From: Mitsuaria chitosanitabida ATCC BAA-476 = NBRC 102408
GTDB taxonomy: Bacteria; Pseudomonadota; Gammaproteobacteria; Burkholderiales; Burkholderiaceae_C
DNA: 64,000 bases
Reading direction: 5' to 3'
Assembly (NCBI RefSeq): GCF_001598255.1
Contig: NZ_BCYP01000014.1
Location: 1-64,000 of the forward strand
Shown here one piece after another: positions 24,878 to 33,180 of the stretch (position 1 is the stretch's first letter; each line of letters opens with the position of its first letter). The notes beneath the pieces are model-generated. The model searched no databases and was not told where the DNA came from. It saw only the letters and a program-made list of their open reading frames with translations. The position numbers were made by a program, and so were the translations under genes.

Positions 24878-24944
24878 GTCGAGACCAGGGCCTAGGATGG
24901 CCAAAAGCAAACTCTTTGCGTTTGTTCCCCCTCCTGGAGATCCC

Positions 24945-26207
24945 ATGGCCCTCACCGACCCGCCGATCGCCGCCCCGGCCGCCCTGCCCGCCAGTGGATC
25001 CCCTCACGCGTCCCGCGCCGCCGCCGGCACACGCGGGCTCTCCCCAAGCCAGTCGCTGGTGCTGCTCGCGTCCATCGTGGTGGCCTTCCTCGCGGCCTCG
25101 AGCGCGCCCTCGCCGCTCTATGCGCTGTATCGCGAGGCCTGGGGCTTCTCCGCGCTGATGCTCACGCTGATCTTCGCCGTGTACGCCTTCGCGCTGCTGG
25201 CCGGCCTGCTCGTCTTCGGCGGGCTGTCCGACCACATCGGCCGGCGTCCGGTCCTGGTGACGGCCTTGCTGCTGGAGCTCGGTTCGGTGCTGCTGTTCCG
25301 CTTCGCCACGGACGTGTCCTGGCTGCTGGCCGCGCGCTCGCTGCAAGGCCTGGCCACCGGCATCGCGACCGCGACGCTGAGCGCCGCCCTGCTCGACCTG
25401 AACCGCGAGCGCGGCGCGCTCGTCAACAGCGTCGCGCCCATGCTGGGGATGGCCCTCGGCGCGCTGGGCGCGGGCGCGATCGCGCAGTACGCCGACCAGC
25501 CGGCGGGACCGATCTTCGATCTGCTCTTCGTGCTGCTGGGATTGCAGCTGCTGCCCTCGCTGGCGCTGTCGGAGACCGCGCCGCGCCGGGATGGCGCCTG
25601 GCAGTCGCTGAAGCCGCGGCTCGCGGTGCCGGCGCAGGCCTGGTCGACGATGCGCCTGATCCTGCCGATGAACTCGGCGCAGTGGGCGCTGGGCGGCTTC
25701 TTCCTGTCCCTGGGGCCCAGCCTGGCGCGCAGCGTGACCGGCCTGCACGCGCCGCTGATCGGCGCGAGCCTGATCGCCACGCTGGTGCTCAGCGGCGCCG
25801 TCAGCGTGATGGCGATGCGCGGCCGCCCGCCGTTGCAGGCCCTGCGCCTGGCCGCGGTGGCCTCGGTGCTGGGGCTGCTGCTGACGCTCTGGGGCGTTCG
25901 GGCGCACGGCGTGGCGCTGCTCTACGTGGGCAGCGCGATCGCGGGCATCGGCTTCGGCGCGGGCTTCAACGCCTCGGTGCGCAGCCTGGTGCCGCTGGCG
26001 CCCGACCATCAGCGCGGCGCGATGATGGCCGCCTTTTTCGTGTTCAGCTACCTGGCGTTCAGCATGCCGGCGCTGCTCGCGGGCCTGGCGGTCGGACGCT
26101 TCGGGCTGGAACCGACCGCCCTGGGCTTCGCCGTGGTCCTGCTGCTGCTCTGCGCCGGCGCGCTCTGGGCGATCTCGCGGGCCGCGCCGCGTCGCTCCAG
26201 CCCGTGA
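24945..26207 (+). CDS. MFS transporter
   Basis: A 420-residue major facilitator with twelve predicted helices. Helix 1 is LVLLASIVVAFLAASSAPSP; the loop between helices 2 and 3 carries the MFS motif A as GGLSDHIGRRPVL; helix 4 starts AARSLQGLATGIATATLSAAL, similar to drug:H+ antiporters. The start at 24945 has GGAGA five bases upstream and leaves both operator-like repeats outside the gene. Divergent from the TetR gene, so likely an efflux pump induced by its own substrate. Its 3' end overlaps the ABC permease gene on the opposite strand by 160 bp, an unusually long convergent coding overlap. Confidence 0.9.
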   Translation: MALTDPPIAAPAALPASGSPHASRAAAGTRGLSPSQSLVLLASIVVAFLAASSAPSPLYALYREAWGFSALMLTLIFAVYAFALLAGLLVFGGLSDHIGRRPVLVTALLLELGSVLLFRFATDVSWLLAARSLQGLATGIATATLSAALLDLNRERGALVNSVAPMLGMALGALGAGAIAQYADQPAGPIFDLLFVLLGLQLLPSLALSETAPRRDGAWQSLKPRLAVPAQAWSTMRLILPMNSAQWALGGFFLSLGPSLARSVTGLHAPLIGASLIATLVLSGAVSVMAMRGRPPLQALRLAAVASVLGLLLTLWGVRAHGVALLYVGSAIAGIGFGAGFNASVRSLVPLAPDHQRGAMMAAFFVFSYLAFSMPALLAGLAVGRFGLEPTALGFAVVLLLLCAGALWAISRAAPRRSSP

Positions 26208-26857
26208 GCCAGGCGCGACAGACCGAAGCACAGCACGAAGTAGCTGGCCGCCAGCGTGCCGTAGACCGCCACCGGCTGCACCAGCACCTGGGCGTTGATC
26301 TGGTTGGCGATGAAGGAGAGCTCGCTCAGGCCGATGATGGTGCCCAGCGAGGTCTGCTTGATCGTCGACGCGAGCTGGTTCACCAGCGAGGGCAGCATGC
26401 GCCGCAGCGCCTGCGGCAGCAGCACGAAGCGCAAGGCCTGACCCTGGGTCATGCCCAGCGCCCTCGCCGCCTGCAGCTGACCCTCGGGCAGCGCGCTCAG
26501 GCCGGCGCGGACGATCTCCGCCAGGTAGGCGGCATCGAAGATCACCAGTGCCGCCAGCATGGTCGCGAACTGCCCGGTCTTCTGGCCGGTGACGCTGGGC
26601 AGGAAGAAGTAGGCCCAGAAGACCACCATCAGCAAGGGCGTGCCGCGCACCACGAAGACCCAGGCGGTCACCGGCCAGCGCAGCCAGGCGCGCGGGCTGA
26701 CGCGGGCGATGCCCAGCGCCACGCCCAGCGGCAGCGCGAGCCCCATGCCCGCCAGCGCCAGCAGCACCGTCAGCGCGAGGCCGCCCAGCGGTCCCTTCGG
26801 ATACTGGCCCACGAGCGCGTAGAGCCAGTAGACATCGAGCATCTCGGCCAGGTTCAT
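26048..26857 (-). CDS. Polar amino acid ABC transporter permease (HisM type)
   Basis: A 269-residue inner-membrane permease. Core features: GGLALTVLLALAGMGLALPLG, the FVVRGTPLLMVVFW segment, FDAAYLAEIVRAGLSALPEGQLQAARALGMT (the EAA loop that docks the ATPase) and PQALRRMLPSLVNQLASTIKQTSL. Family members usually end about 45 residues earlier; here a basic, Ser/Pro-rich tail (from RGAAREIAQSAPAQSSS) is encoded opposite the end of the MFS gene. Adjacent to a second permease (16 bp) and a receptor, but no ATPase gene follows; the ATPase may be supplied by another locus. Confidence 0.92.
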   Translation of the reverse strand: MNLAEMLDVYWLYALVGQYPKGPLGGLALTVLLALAGMGLALPLGVALGIARVSPRAWLRWPVTAWVFVVRGTPLLMVVFWAYFFLPSVTGQKTGQFATMLAALVIFDAAYLAEIVRAGLSALPEGQLQAARALGMTQGQALRFVLLPQALRRMLPSLVNQLASTIKQTSLGTIIGLSELSFIANQINAQVLVQPVAVYGTLAASYFVLCFGLSRLAHGLERRGAAREIAQSAPAQSSSRTTAKPRAVGSSPKRPTARPASSAGMLNAR

Positions 26858-26873
26858 GAGAAGGTCCCGGGCG

Positions 26874-27575
26874 TCATCGCGTCGCGGCCCGGACCGGGAA
26901 TCGCCATTGGTAGAGCGCCCCGGCGGCCGTGATCAGCAGCGACACGCCCAGATAGACGCAGGTCGCCACGAGGAAAGTCTCGAAGCCGCGGAAGCTGGCC
27001 GACTCCACGCGCTGCGCCTGGGTCATGAGCTCCGCGGTGCCGATGACGCTGGCGATGCTGGTGTTCTTCCACAGGTTCAGGGTCTGCGAGATCAGCGGCG
27101 GCACGGTGGCCCGCAGCGCCTGCGGCAGCACGACCCAGCGCAGCGCCGCGGACCCGCTCATGCCCAGCGAGCGCGCCGCCAGCCACTGCCCCTCCGGCAC
27201 CGAGCGCAGGCCCGAGCGGATGTCCTCGGCCAGGTAGGCGGCGGTGTAGACCACCAGTCCCGCCACGGCGGCGGCGGCCTCGATGTGGCCCTCGTAGAGC
27301 CAGGTCTTGAGCGCGTCGGGCAGCAGCTCCGGCACGGCGAAGTACCAGAACAGCAGGTGTGCCAGCAGCGGGATGTTGCGCACCGCCTCGACGTAGGTCC
27401 AGGCCAGCGCGGACAGCGGCCGCCAGGGCGACAGCCGCATCAGCGCCACGCCCAGGCCCAGCGGCAGCGACAGCAGCAGCGCCGCCGCGGTGAGCCGCAG
27501 GGACAGCCCCACCCCGGCGACCAGCCAGTCCAGGAACTGGCCGTGCAGGATCGCGGCCAGGTCGAGCGTCGGCAT
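26874..27575 (-). CDS. Polar amino acid ABC transporter permease (HisQ type)
   Basis: A 233-residue permease of the His/Glu/Gln/Arg/opine family: LRLTAAALLLSLPLGLGVALMRLSPW, YVEAVRNIPLLAHLLFWYF, YTAAYLAEDIRSGLRSVPEGQWLAARSLGMS (EAA loop) and PQALRATVPPLISQTLNLWKNTS. It pairs with the downstream permease to form a heterodimeric channel; both read from the receptor gene 15 bp upstream. Position and family point to uptake of an amino acid or an amino-acid conjugate. Confidence 0.93.
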   Translation of the reverse strand: MPTLDLAAILHGQFLDWLVAGVGLSLRLTAAALLLSLPLGLGVALMRLSPWRPLSALAWTYVEAVRNIPLLAHLLFWYFAVPELLPDALKTWLYEGHIEAAAAVAGLVVYTAAYLAEDIRSGLRSVPEGQWLAARSLGMSGSAALRWVVLPQALRATVPPLISQTLNLWKNTSIASVIGTAELMTQAQRVESASFRGFETFLVATCVYLGVSLLITAAGALYQWRFPVRAATR

Positions 27576-27590
27576 CGTCCGGCGCCGGGA

Positions 27591-28427
27591 TCAGCTCTGC
27601 ACCTGATCGCTGTCGAACTTGAAGTCGCGAGTGGGGAACTTCAGCCGCGTGTTCGGGCCGTACCACTTGACGAAGAGCTGGTGCGCGGCGCCGCTGGCCT
27701 CGAGCTCGCGCAGCGCGGCGTCGATCTGGGCCTTGAGGCCCTTCTCCCCTTTTCGGATGCCCAGCGCGAGCGGCTCCACGCTCAGGTTGGTGGGCAGGAT
27801 GCGGTACTGCGACGCGGCCGGCCCGAGCTTGGCGAACTGATCCAGCAGCGACACCTCGTCGTTGACGAACGCGATGCCCTTGCCCTGCTGCAGCGCCTGG
27901 AAGGCCTGGGGGCCCGTGTCGAAGGTGACGACCTCGACGCTGGGCACGGCACGGCGCACGTTGGGCTCCTGCGTGCCGCCCTTGACCGTGACGACCTTCT
28001 TGCCGGCGAGCTGGCCCAGCGACTGGATGCCGCTGTCCTTCTTCACCAGCACCTTCTGGCCGGTGACGAAGGTGGTCAGCGAGAAGTCGATGACCGCCTC
28101 GCGTTCCTTGTTGTGGGTGAGGCTGGCGGCCAGGAGGTCGACCTGGCCCTGCTGCAGCTCGGGGATGCGGGCGGCGACGGCCAGCTGCTTCAGGCGCAGT
28201 TTCACGCCCAGCTTGTCGGCGATGGCCTTGGCCAGGTCCACCTCGTAGCCCACGATCTCGCGGGTCTTGGGATCGATGAAGCTGTTGGGCTCGTCGGTGC
28301 CGAGCACGCCGACGACGAGCTCGCCCCGTTGCTTCACGTCGGCGAGCTGGTCGGCATGGGCCACGCCCAGCATCGAGGCCGTGGTGGCGAGGATCAGGAG
28401 GGCGCGTCGGGTCAGGCTCTGCGTCAT
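27591..28427 (-). CDS. Polar amino acid ABC transporter substrate-binding protein
   Basis: A 278-residue periplasmic receptor with a signal peptide (RRALLILATTASMLGVAHA) and the SBP_bac_3 fold: LADVKQRGELVVGVLGTDEP, REIVGYEVDLAKAIADKLGV, RIPELQQGQVDLLAASLTH and SLGQLAGKKVVTVKGGTQE. Relatives in this clade serve glutamate/aspartate, cystine or S-containing amino acids. It heads a receptor-permease-permease run and is divergent from the TonB-dependent receptor gene, with 295 bp between the starts. The start at 28427 is the only one giving a signal peptide. Confidence 0.92.
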   Translation of the reverse strand: MTQSLTRRALLILATTASMLGVAHADQLADVKQRGELVVGVLGTDEPNSFIDPKTREIVGYEVDLAKAIADKLGVKLRLKQLAVAARIPELQQGQVDLLAASLTHNKEREAVIDFSLTTFVTGQKVLVKKDSGIQSLGQLAGKKVVTVKGGTQEPNVRRAVPSVEVVTFDTGPQAFQALQQGKGIAFVNDEVSLLDQFAKLGPAASQYRILPTNLSVEPLALGIRKGEKGLKAQIDAALRELEASGAAHQLFVKWYGPNTRLKFPTRDFKFDSDQVQS

Positions 28428-28722
28428 GGCATCGGGCCGGCGGCGAGCGCCGGACAGGAAGTGGATGTGGAAGCGCAGCGTAGGCAGCGCGCGACCATTG
28501 CCCAACGAAGCAGAGCGCATATGCATGCGCGGTGCGCCGAAACCACGATGAACAGGGCGACATAAGCAATCGCGCTTTGCGCAGTTGGGTCGCGGCGAGG
28601 CCGTCGATATGGTCCGGCTGCGCCACAAGCCGCGACCTCGACGCCGTGCGCCGGACACCTCCCCGGCGCCGGACCGCTCGATCCCCACGAGCCTCCCCGG
28701 TTCTCCTTGCCCAACACCAACA
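28428..28722. other. Divergent control region between ABC receptor and TonB receptor genes
   Basis: Just under 300 bp without a gene. It must hold the promoters for the two divergent transport units. It contains a locally AT-richer patch (CGACATAAGCAATCGCGC around 28558-28575) and the palindromic ATATGCATGCGCGGTGCG area near 28519, but I see no clear sigma-70 boxes or a known operator. Confidence 0.4.
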
Positions 28723-31323
28723 ATGCCTACCTCTCCAAGGTCCCTCGGGTTCATCGGCACCATCGCCACCACCACCGACGCCACGCCTCGTCCCACCGCC
28801 GACCACGCCGCCGACCACGCCGCCAGCCGCTTGCGCCGGCACGCGATCGCGAGCGCTGTCGCCACCGCGCTGGCGGCCCTGCCCGTCGCCGCGATGGCGC
28901 AGGGCGCCGCGACCGACGCGGCCTCCCCTGCCGCCGCCAGCGACGACGCGCCGACCCGCGTGCTGGACGTCGTGCTGACGACCGGCACCCGCGGCGCGCC
29001 CCGCACCGTCGCCGACAGCCCGGCGCCCATCGACGTGATCGGCGGCGAGCAGCTGCAGAAGCTGGGCGGCAACACGGCGCTGCGCGACGCCTTGTCCCAG
29101 CTGTTGCCGTCCTTCCTGACGACGACGCAATCCAGCCTGTCGGCGGACAGCATCGCCCGACCGGCCGGGCTGCGCGGCCTGAGCGGTGCGCATGTGCTGG
29201 TGCTGGTGAACGGCAAGCGCCGGCACAACAGCTCGATCATCAGCCTGGCGCCCAACAACCAGAGCAACGGCTCCAACCCGGTCGACATCGACCTGATCCC
29301 GGTCAGCGCGATCGACCACATCGAGGTGCTGCGTGACGGCGCCGCGGCCCAGTACGGCTCGGACGCGATCGCGGGGGTGCTCAACATCATCCTGAAGCGC
29401 GGCGACCAGGGCGGCGGCAGCACCACGACGCTGGGGACCCGCCACCACTACGACAACGGCGGCCACGACAACGGCACGACCGTGCAGGAGGCCTTCGACG
29501 TCGGCTTCGCGCTGCCCGGCCAGGGCTTCCTGCGTGTCGCGCTCGACGGGAAGCTCCAGGAGGCGGCCGTGCGCAACACCGACGCCACGGGCAACTTCTA
29601 CTTCCCGGTCAACGGCCAGCCCGATCCGCGCGAGTCCACCGTCAACAAGAAGGTCTACGCCGGCGGGCTGCCGGAGATCAAGGCGCTGAACCTGTCCTAC
29701 AACGCGGAGCGGTCCTTCGACGACACGATCAGCGGCTACTCCTTCGGCACGGTCAGCGTGCGCAAGGGCCGCGTCGGGCAGAACTTCCGCCGGCCCAACT
29801 CGCTGAACATCATTCCCTCCCTCTATCCGGACGGCACCGCGCCGGTCTACACGCTGGACGAGCGCGACTTCCAGTTCACCGCCGGCGTGCTGATCGAGCG
29901 CGGCGGCTGGAACTGGGACCTGAGCAGCAGCTACGGGCTGAATCACGTGGACAACGGCTCGGACCACACGCTCAACGCCTCGCTGGGACCGACCAGCCCG
30001 ACGCGCTTCGACACCTTCTCCTCGCGCTTCACGCAGTGGACCAACAACCTCGACGCCACGCGCGCCTTCGACGTCGGCCTGGCCAAGCCGCTGCAGGCCT
30101 CCTGGGGCCTCGAGCATCGGCAGGAGACGTACCGCACCCGGTCCGGCGATCCGTTGTCCTATGCCTTCGGCGGCTACGTCTTCCCCAGCGGTCCGCTGGC
30201 GGGCAGCCTGGCGACGACCGGCGCGCAAGGGGCGATCACCGTCACGCCGGCCGACGAGGCCGACCTGCGGCGCAACAGCGTCGCGGCCTATGTCGACTTC
30301 GGCCTGACGCCGGTGAAGGCCCTGTTCATCGGCCTGGCCGCGCGGGCCGAGCATTACGACGACGGATCGGGCAACACGGCCAGCGGCAAGCTCAGCGCGC
30401 GCTATGAGCTGAGCTCGGCGCTCGCGCTGCGGGCGACGGTCAGCAACGGCTTCCGTGCGCCGGCCCTGCCGCAATCGGGCTTCGCCCAGACCTCCAACCA
30501 GTACAACATCGTCAACGGCGTCAGCCAGTTCGTGCAGTCCAAGTCGGTGCAGGTGAACTCGGCGATCGGCCAGGCACTGGGCGCGAGGACGCTCAAGCCG
30601 GAGAAGTCGACCAACTTCAGCGCCGGGCTGACCTGGTCGCCGAGCCGGGAGCTCAACGTGACGCTCGACGCCTACCGCATCGACCTGAAAGACCGGATCG
30701 CGCAGACCGGATTCCTGGCGGGGGCGGCGGTGAACCAGCTGCTGATCGCGAGCGGCTTCCAGTCGGGGCAATCGATCAAGTACTTCGCCAACGCCATCGA
30801 CACCCGCACCAGCGGCCTCGATCTGGTCGGCGACTACACGCAGGACCTGAGGTCGCGGGGCACCTTGCGATGGACGCTGGGGTTCAATCTCAACAAGACC
30901 AGGATCACGCGGATCGCCGACAACCCGAGCCAGCTGGCGGGGCTGGGCCTCACGCTGTTCGACCGTGCCGCGCAAGGCGCGATCACCGACTCGACGCCCA
31001 GGTCCAAGCTCATCCTCGGCGCGGCCTGGCGCGTCGCGGACTGGGACCTGACGCTGCGCACCACGCGCTACGACAAGAACCGGCTGCTCAACGTGAACCC
31101 GCAGTTCGATCAGGCCTATGCGGCCAGGTGGGTGACCGATCTGGACGTCGGCTACCGCCTCAACGCCCGCACGACGGTCGCGGTAGGCGCCAACAACCTG
31201 TTCAACATCTACCCCAGCAAGAACACGGTGCCCGATACCAACGGCTTCCCGCCGTATTCGAGCATCTCGCCGTTCGGGATCTATGGCGCGTACTACTACG
31301 CGCGGGTGGGTGTGACGTTCTAA
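28723..31323 (+). CDS. TonB-dependent outer-membrane receptor
   Basis: An 866-residue outer-membrane receptor. After a long leader and signal peptide (ALAALPVAAMAQ) comes the plug domain (DSPAPIDVIGGEQLQKLG, ARPAGLRGLSGAHVLVLVNGKRRH, HIEVLRDGAAAQYGSDAIAGVLNIILK) and a 22-strand barrel ending with the aromatic YYYARVGVTF typical of outer-membrane proteins. Extended TonB box-like LDVVLTTGTR precedes the plug. Next to amino-acid-type ABC importers and monooxygenases, it probably brings the substrate across the outer membrane. The start at 28723 is chosen for the signal peptide; a REP hairpin lies 35 bp after the stop. Confidence 0.92.
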   Translation: MPTSPRSLGFIGTIATTTDATPRPTADHAADHAASRLRRHAIASAVATALAALPVAAMAQGAATDAASPAAASDDAPTRVLDVVLTTGTRGAPRTVADSPAPIDVIGGEQLQKLGGNTALRDALSQLLPSFLTTTQSSLSADSIARPAGLRGLSGAHVLVLVNGKRRHNSSIISLAPNNQSNGSNPVDIDLIPVSAIDHIEVLRDGAAAQYGSDAIAGVLNIILKRGDQGGGSTTTLGTRHHYDNGGHDNGTTVQEAFDVGFALPGQGFLRVALDGKLQEAAVRNTDATGNFYFPVNGQPDPRESTVNKKVYAGGLPEIKALNLSYNAERSFDDTISGYSFGTVSVRKGRVGQNFRRPNSLNIIPSLYPDGTAPVYTLDERDFQFTAGVLIERGGWNWDLSSSYGLNHVDNGSDHTLNASLGPTSPTRFDTFSSRFTQWTNNLDATRAFDVGLAKPLQASWGLEHRQETYRTRSGDPLSYAFGGYVFPSGPLAGSLATTGAQGAITVTPADEADLRRNSVAAYVDFGLTPVKALFIGLAARAEHYDDGSGNTASGKLSARYELSSALALRATVSNGFRAPALPQSGFAQTSNQYNIVNGVSQFVQSKSVQVNSAIGQALGARTLKPEKSTNFSAGLTWSPSRELNVTLDAYRIDLKDRIAQTGFLAGAAVNQLLIASGFQSGQSIKYFANAIDTRTSGLDLVGDYTQDLRSRGTLRWTLGFNLNKTRITRIADNPSQLAGLGLTLFDRAAQGAITDSTPRSKLILGAAWRVADWDLTLRTTRYDKNRLLNVNPQFDQAYAARWVTDLDVGYRLNARTTVAVGANNLFNIYPSKNTVPDTNGFPPYSSISPFGIYGAYYYARVGVTF

Positions 31324-31357
31324 GTGCCTCGCGCCAAGGCGCTCGGAGTCGTTGAAT

Positions 31358-31380
31358 CCTCTCCCGCCGCGCGGGAGAGG
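31358..31380. repeat. REP-like hairpin A
   Basis: CCTCTCCCGC-CGC-GCGGGAGAGG, a perfect 10-bp stem, 35 bp after the TonB receptor stop. It is preceded by GTGCCTCGCGCCAAGGCGCTCGG, a second conserved element that recurs near other copies (40628 and, inverted, 32050). It may also act as the receptor gene's 3' end, though no T-run follows. Confidence 0.8.
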
Positions 31381-31438
31381 ATCTGAGCAGCACCCGTCGA
31401 CCGACTCCCGCCGTCAACGCACCTTGTTCAAACGTTCT

Positions 31439-31910
31439 CCCTCTCCCGCTCGCGGGAGAGGGTTGGGGTGAGGGTCTTCGAGCGCTCACTCAGTCCCCAT
31501 GAACGCCCCCAACCGGCCCTCCCAAGACCCGAAGATCAACGCCCGGCGCCTCCGCAGCGCCGCCACCGACGCTGAGCGGTCCCTCTGGAGCTGCCTGCGA
31601 GATCGGCGACTCGACGGCCACAAGTTCAGGCGACAGCATCCGGTGAACCGCTACATCGCGGACTTCGTCTGCTTGGAGGCGCGCTTGATCGTGGAGCTTG
31701 ATGGCGGGCAGCACTTCGACCCTGCCGGCGCCGCGGCCGATGCGGCTCGAACGGCAAAGATGGAGGCGCTGGGATTTCACGTCATGCGCTTCAGCAATCT
31801 TGAGGTGTTGCATCAGCGGGAGGCGGTGGTTTCAGTCATTCTGGGATGGCTGACTTCGGGAGATCGCGGAAGACCCTCACCCCAGCCCTCTCCCGCAGAG
31901 CGGGAGAGGG
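31439..31910 (+). mobile_element. 472-bp REP-DUF559 cassette, copy 1
   Basis: A left hairpin (stem 31439-31462 with tail GTTGGGGTGAGGGTCTTCG) and an inverted right hairpin (tail CGGAAGACCCTCACCCC at 31867-31883, stem 31886-31910) enclose a DUF559 nuclease gene starting exactly 60 bp from the left edge. Copy 2 at 40704-41175 has the same total length and the same internal distances with no insertion or deletion; the 60-bp leader differs at six positions. Nuclease gene between inverted repeats is the layout of a mobile unit, but no target-site duplication is obvious. Confidence 0.6.
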
Positions 31911-31918
31911 AGCCGTAA
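31499..31918 (+). CDS. DUF559 (Vsr-like PD-(D/E)XK) endonuclease-domain protein
   Basis: A 139-residue protein with the DUF559 core: NARRLRSAATDAERSLW, LDGHKFRRQHPVNRYIADF, and LIVELDGGQHFD. The aspartate in ADF plus the E-x-D of VELDG match the metal-binding residues of very-short-patch-repair and related PD-(D/E)XK nucleases. The last 16 residues (GRPSPQPSPAEREREP) are simply the translation of the right REP hairpin, so the stop codon lies just past the stem. About 108 of 139 positions are identical to the copy at 40764 in an ungapped hand alignment. Role unknown; DUF559 proteins have been suggested as DNA nicking or repair enzymes. Confidence 0.85.
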   Translation: MNAPNRPSQDPKINARRLRSAATDAERSLWSCLRDRRLDGHKFRRQHPVNRYIADFVCLEARLIVELDGGQHFDPAGAAADAARTAKMEALGFHVMRFSNLEVLHQREAVVSVILGWLTSGDRGRPSPQPSPAEREREP

Positions 31919-31999
31919 CCACCGAGCGCTTGGGGCGAGGACTGTTGAACCGTTCGGGCGTGCGGACGAATGCACCGGGGTGGTGATGGGCGGGGGAGC

Positions 32000-32044
32000 G
32001 CGGAAGACCCTCACCCCAGCCCTCTCCCGCTGGGCGGGAGAGGG
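32000..32044. repeat. REP-like hairpin D
   Basis: CGGAAGACCCTCACCCCAGC tail followed by CCCTCTCCCGC-TGG-GCGGGAGAGGG (32020-32044), same orientation as the right end of cassette 1. It is followed by AGCCATAGGCACCGAGCGGC, the inverted form of the second conserved REP-associated element. Confidence 0.85.
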
Positions 32045-32111
32045 AGCCATAGGCACCGAGCGGCTTGCCGCGAGGCACTTCGATGGGCCTACCGCCGTCA
32101 ACGCGCCTTGT

Positions 32112-33161
32112 TCAGACGTTCTCCCTCTCCCGCTTGCGGGAGAGGGTTGGGGTGAGGGTCTTCAGCGACGGCGCGATCAACCGCGCCGCGTCCTCGATGA
32201 TCTGCAGGTACTGCTCCGGCTCGAGGTCATACGGCAGCTCAAGCCGGAACTCGCTGACCCGCGGCAGGATCGGATCGCGGGCAAGCGCGGACAGGATCTC
32301 GTCCGCGCTGCCGATCAGGTCGGAGGCGAACAGCGTCCGCCGCTCCCCTTGCGGTGCCAGTGTCCGCGCCTGCCGGCTCTCCGCGAACTCGCGGTATCGC
32401 CGGCGCGAGGCCGCGTCCGCGCCGTCCGTCGGGACGATCACCCGGCCCAGCGCGACCCGAGGCACGCGGGCATGTCCTGCCGCGCCCCAATGCGTCAGAT
32501 AGCGGTCCAGCTGCTGAGCCTGCGCGGTGAAGAGGTCATCGCTCTGCTCCCCCCGGCTGATGTTGCCGATCAGCAGGTTAAAGCCGTGCTGCCCCGCCCA
32601 CTGCGCCGAGTACAGCGAGCCTCCGCCATACCAGAGCCGGTCGGCAAGACCTGGCGCCACCGGGTGCAGCCGCGGGCGCTGGCGACCGGCGGGGGACTCG
32701 ATCCAGGCCTCCTCGTCGCCGAAGCGCTCGTCACGGAGGTTGTCCCGCAGCCGCAGCACGCGCGCATGCGAGTAGTCGACCCCGCTCGGATCCCCGTCGT
32801 GGAAACGATCACCCAGCAGCGCGCCATACAGCGGCGCGCCGGCGCTCAGTCCGACCTGCAGCCGCGAGCGGCTCAGCGTGTCCGCGGTGGCCAGATCCTC
32901 GGCGAGCCGGAACGGGTTCTCGTAGCCCATCTGGATGACCGCGGCGCCCAGCTCGATGCGGCGGGTGCGCTGGCTCGCGGCGGCGAGGAAGGTCGAGGCC
33001 GAGGACACGCCGCGCTCCAGGTGGCGTTGCCGCACCCAGGCGCTGTCGAAGCCGAGCGCCTCCGCGCGGGTGAAGAGATTCAGCGTCGCGTCCAGCCCGG
33101 CGAAGGGATCGGACGCGACGAAGTTGCCCGGAATCAACAGGGCCAGGTGGTCGATGCTCAT
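32112..33161 (-). CDS. LLM class flavin-dependent oxidoreductase (luciferase-like)
   Basis: A 349-residue bacterial luciferase-fold enzyme that uses reduced flavin from a separate reductase. Markers: AEALGFDSAWVRQRHLERG, TRRIELGAAVIQMGYENPFRLAEDLATAD, SRSRLQVGLSAGAPLYG and LADRLWYGGGSLYSAQWAGQHGFNLLIGN, separated by loops. The substrate is not predictable alone; sharing an island with two other LLM enzymes, a GNAT, an M20 deacylase and an amino-acid-type importer suggests C-S or C-N bond oxidation. The final 16 residues (KTLTPTLSRKRERENV) come from REP hairpin E, meaning the original stop codon was lost or the repeat landed inside the gene end. Confidence 0.88.
   Translation of the reverse strand: MSIDHLALLIPGNFVASDPFAGLDATLNLFTRAEALGFDSAWVRQRHLERGVSSASTFLAAASQRTRRIELGAAVIQMGYENPFRLAEDLATADTLSRSRLQVGLSAGAPLYGALLGDRFHDGDPSGVDYSHARVLRLRDNLRDERFGDEEAWIESPAGRQRPRLHPVAPGLADRLWYGGGSLYSAQWAGQHGFNLLIGNISRGEQSDDLFTAQAQQLDRYLTHWGAAGHARVPRVALGRVIVPTDGADAASRRRYREFAESRQARTLAPQGERRTLFASDLIGSADEILSALARDPILPRVSEFRLELPYDLEPEQYLQIIEDAARLIAPSLKTLTPTLSRKRERENV
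32123..32163. repeat. REP-like hairpin E
   Basis: CCCTCTCCCGC-TT-GCGGGAGAGGG with the GTTGGGGTGAGGGTCTTC tail, same orientation as the left end of cassette 1. The 40 bp before it (ACCGCCGTCAACGCGCCTTG and on) also precede the left hairpin of cassette 1 at about 31410, so a unit of about 80 bp is duplicated. The element overlaps the 3' end of the monooxygenase gene at 32112. Confidence 0.85.
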
Positions 33162-33180
33162 GCGGTGGGCGCCTCGTGCG

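Noticed and set aside
24897-24944. Upstream ATG start at 24897 for the MFS gene
   Set aside because: It would put the second operator-like repeat inside the gene and add 16 unconserved residues; ATG 24945 has a good ribosome site.
26854-30975. A 1373-codon open frame on the minus strand across the ABC and TonB genes
   Set aside because: It is antisense or out of frame to well-recognised proteins, has the Arg/Ala/Gly-rich composition of shadow frames in GC-rich DNA and matches no family.
31358-31380. Rho-independent terminator after the TonB receptor gene
   Set aside because: The stem is strong but no T-run follows, and the same sequence occurs at many sites as a dispersed repeat.
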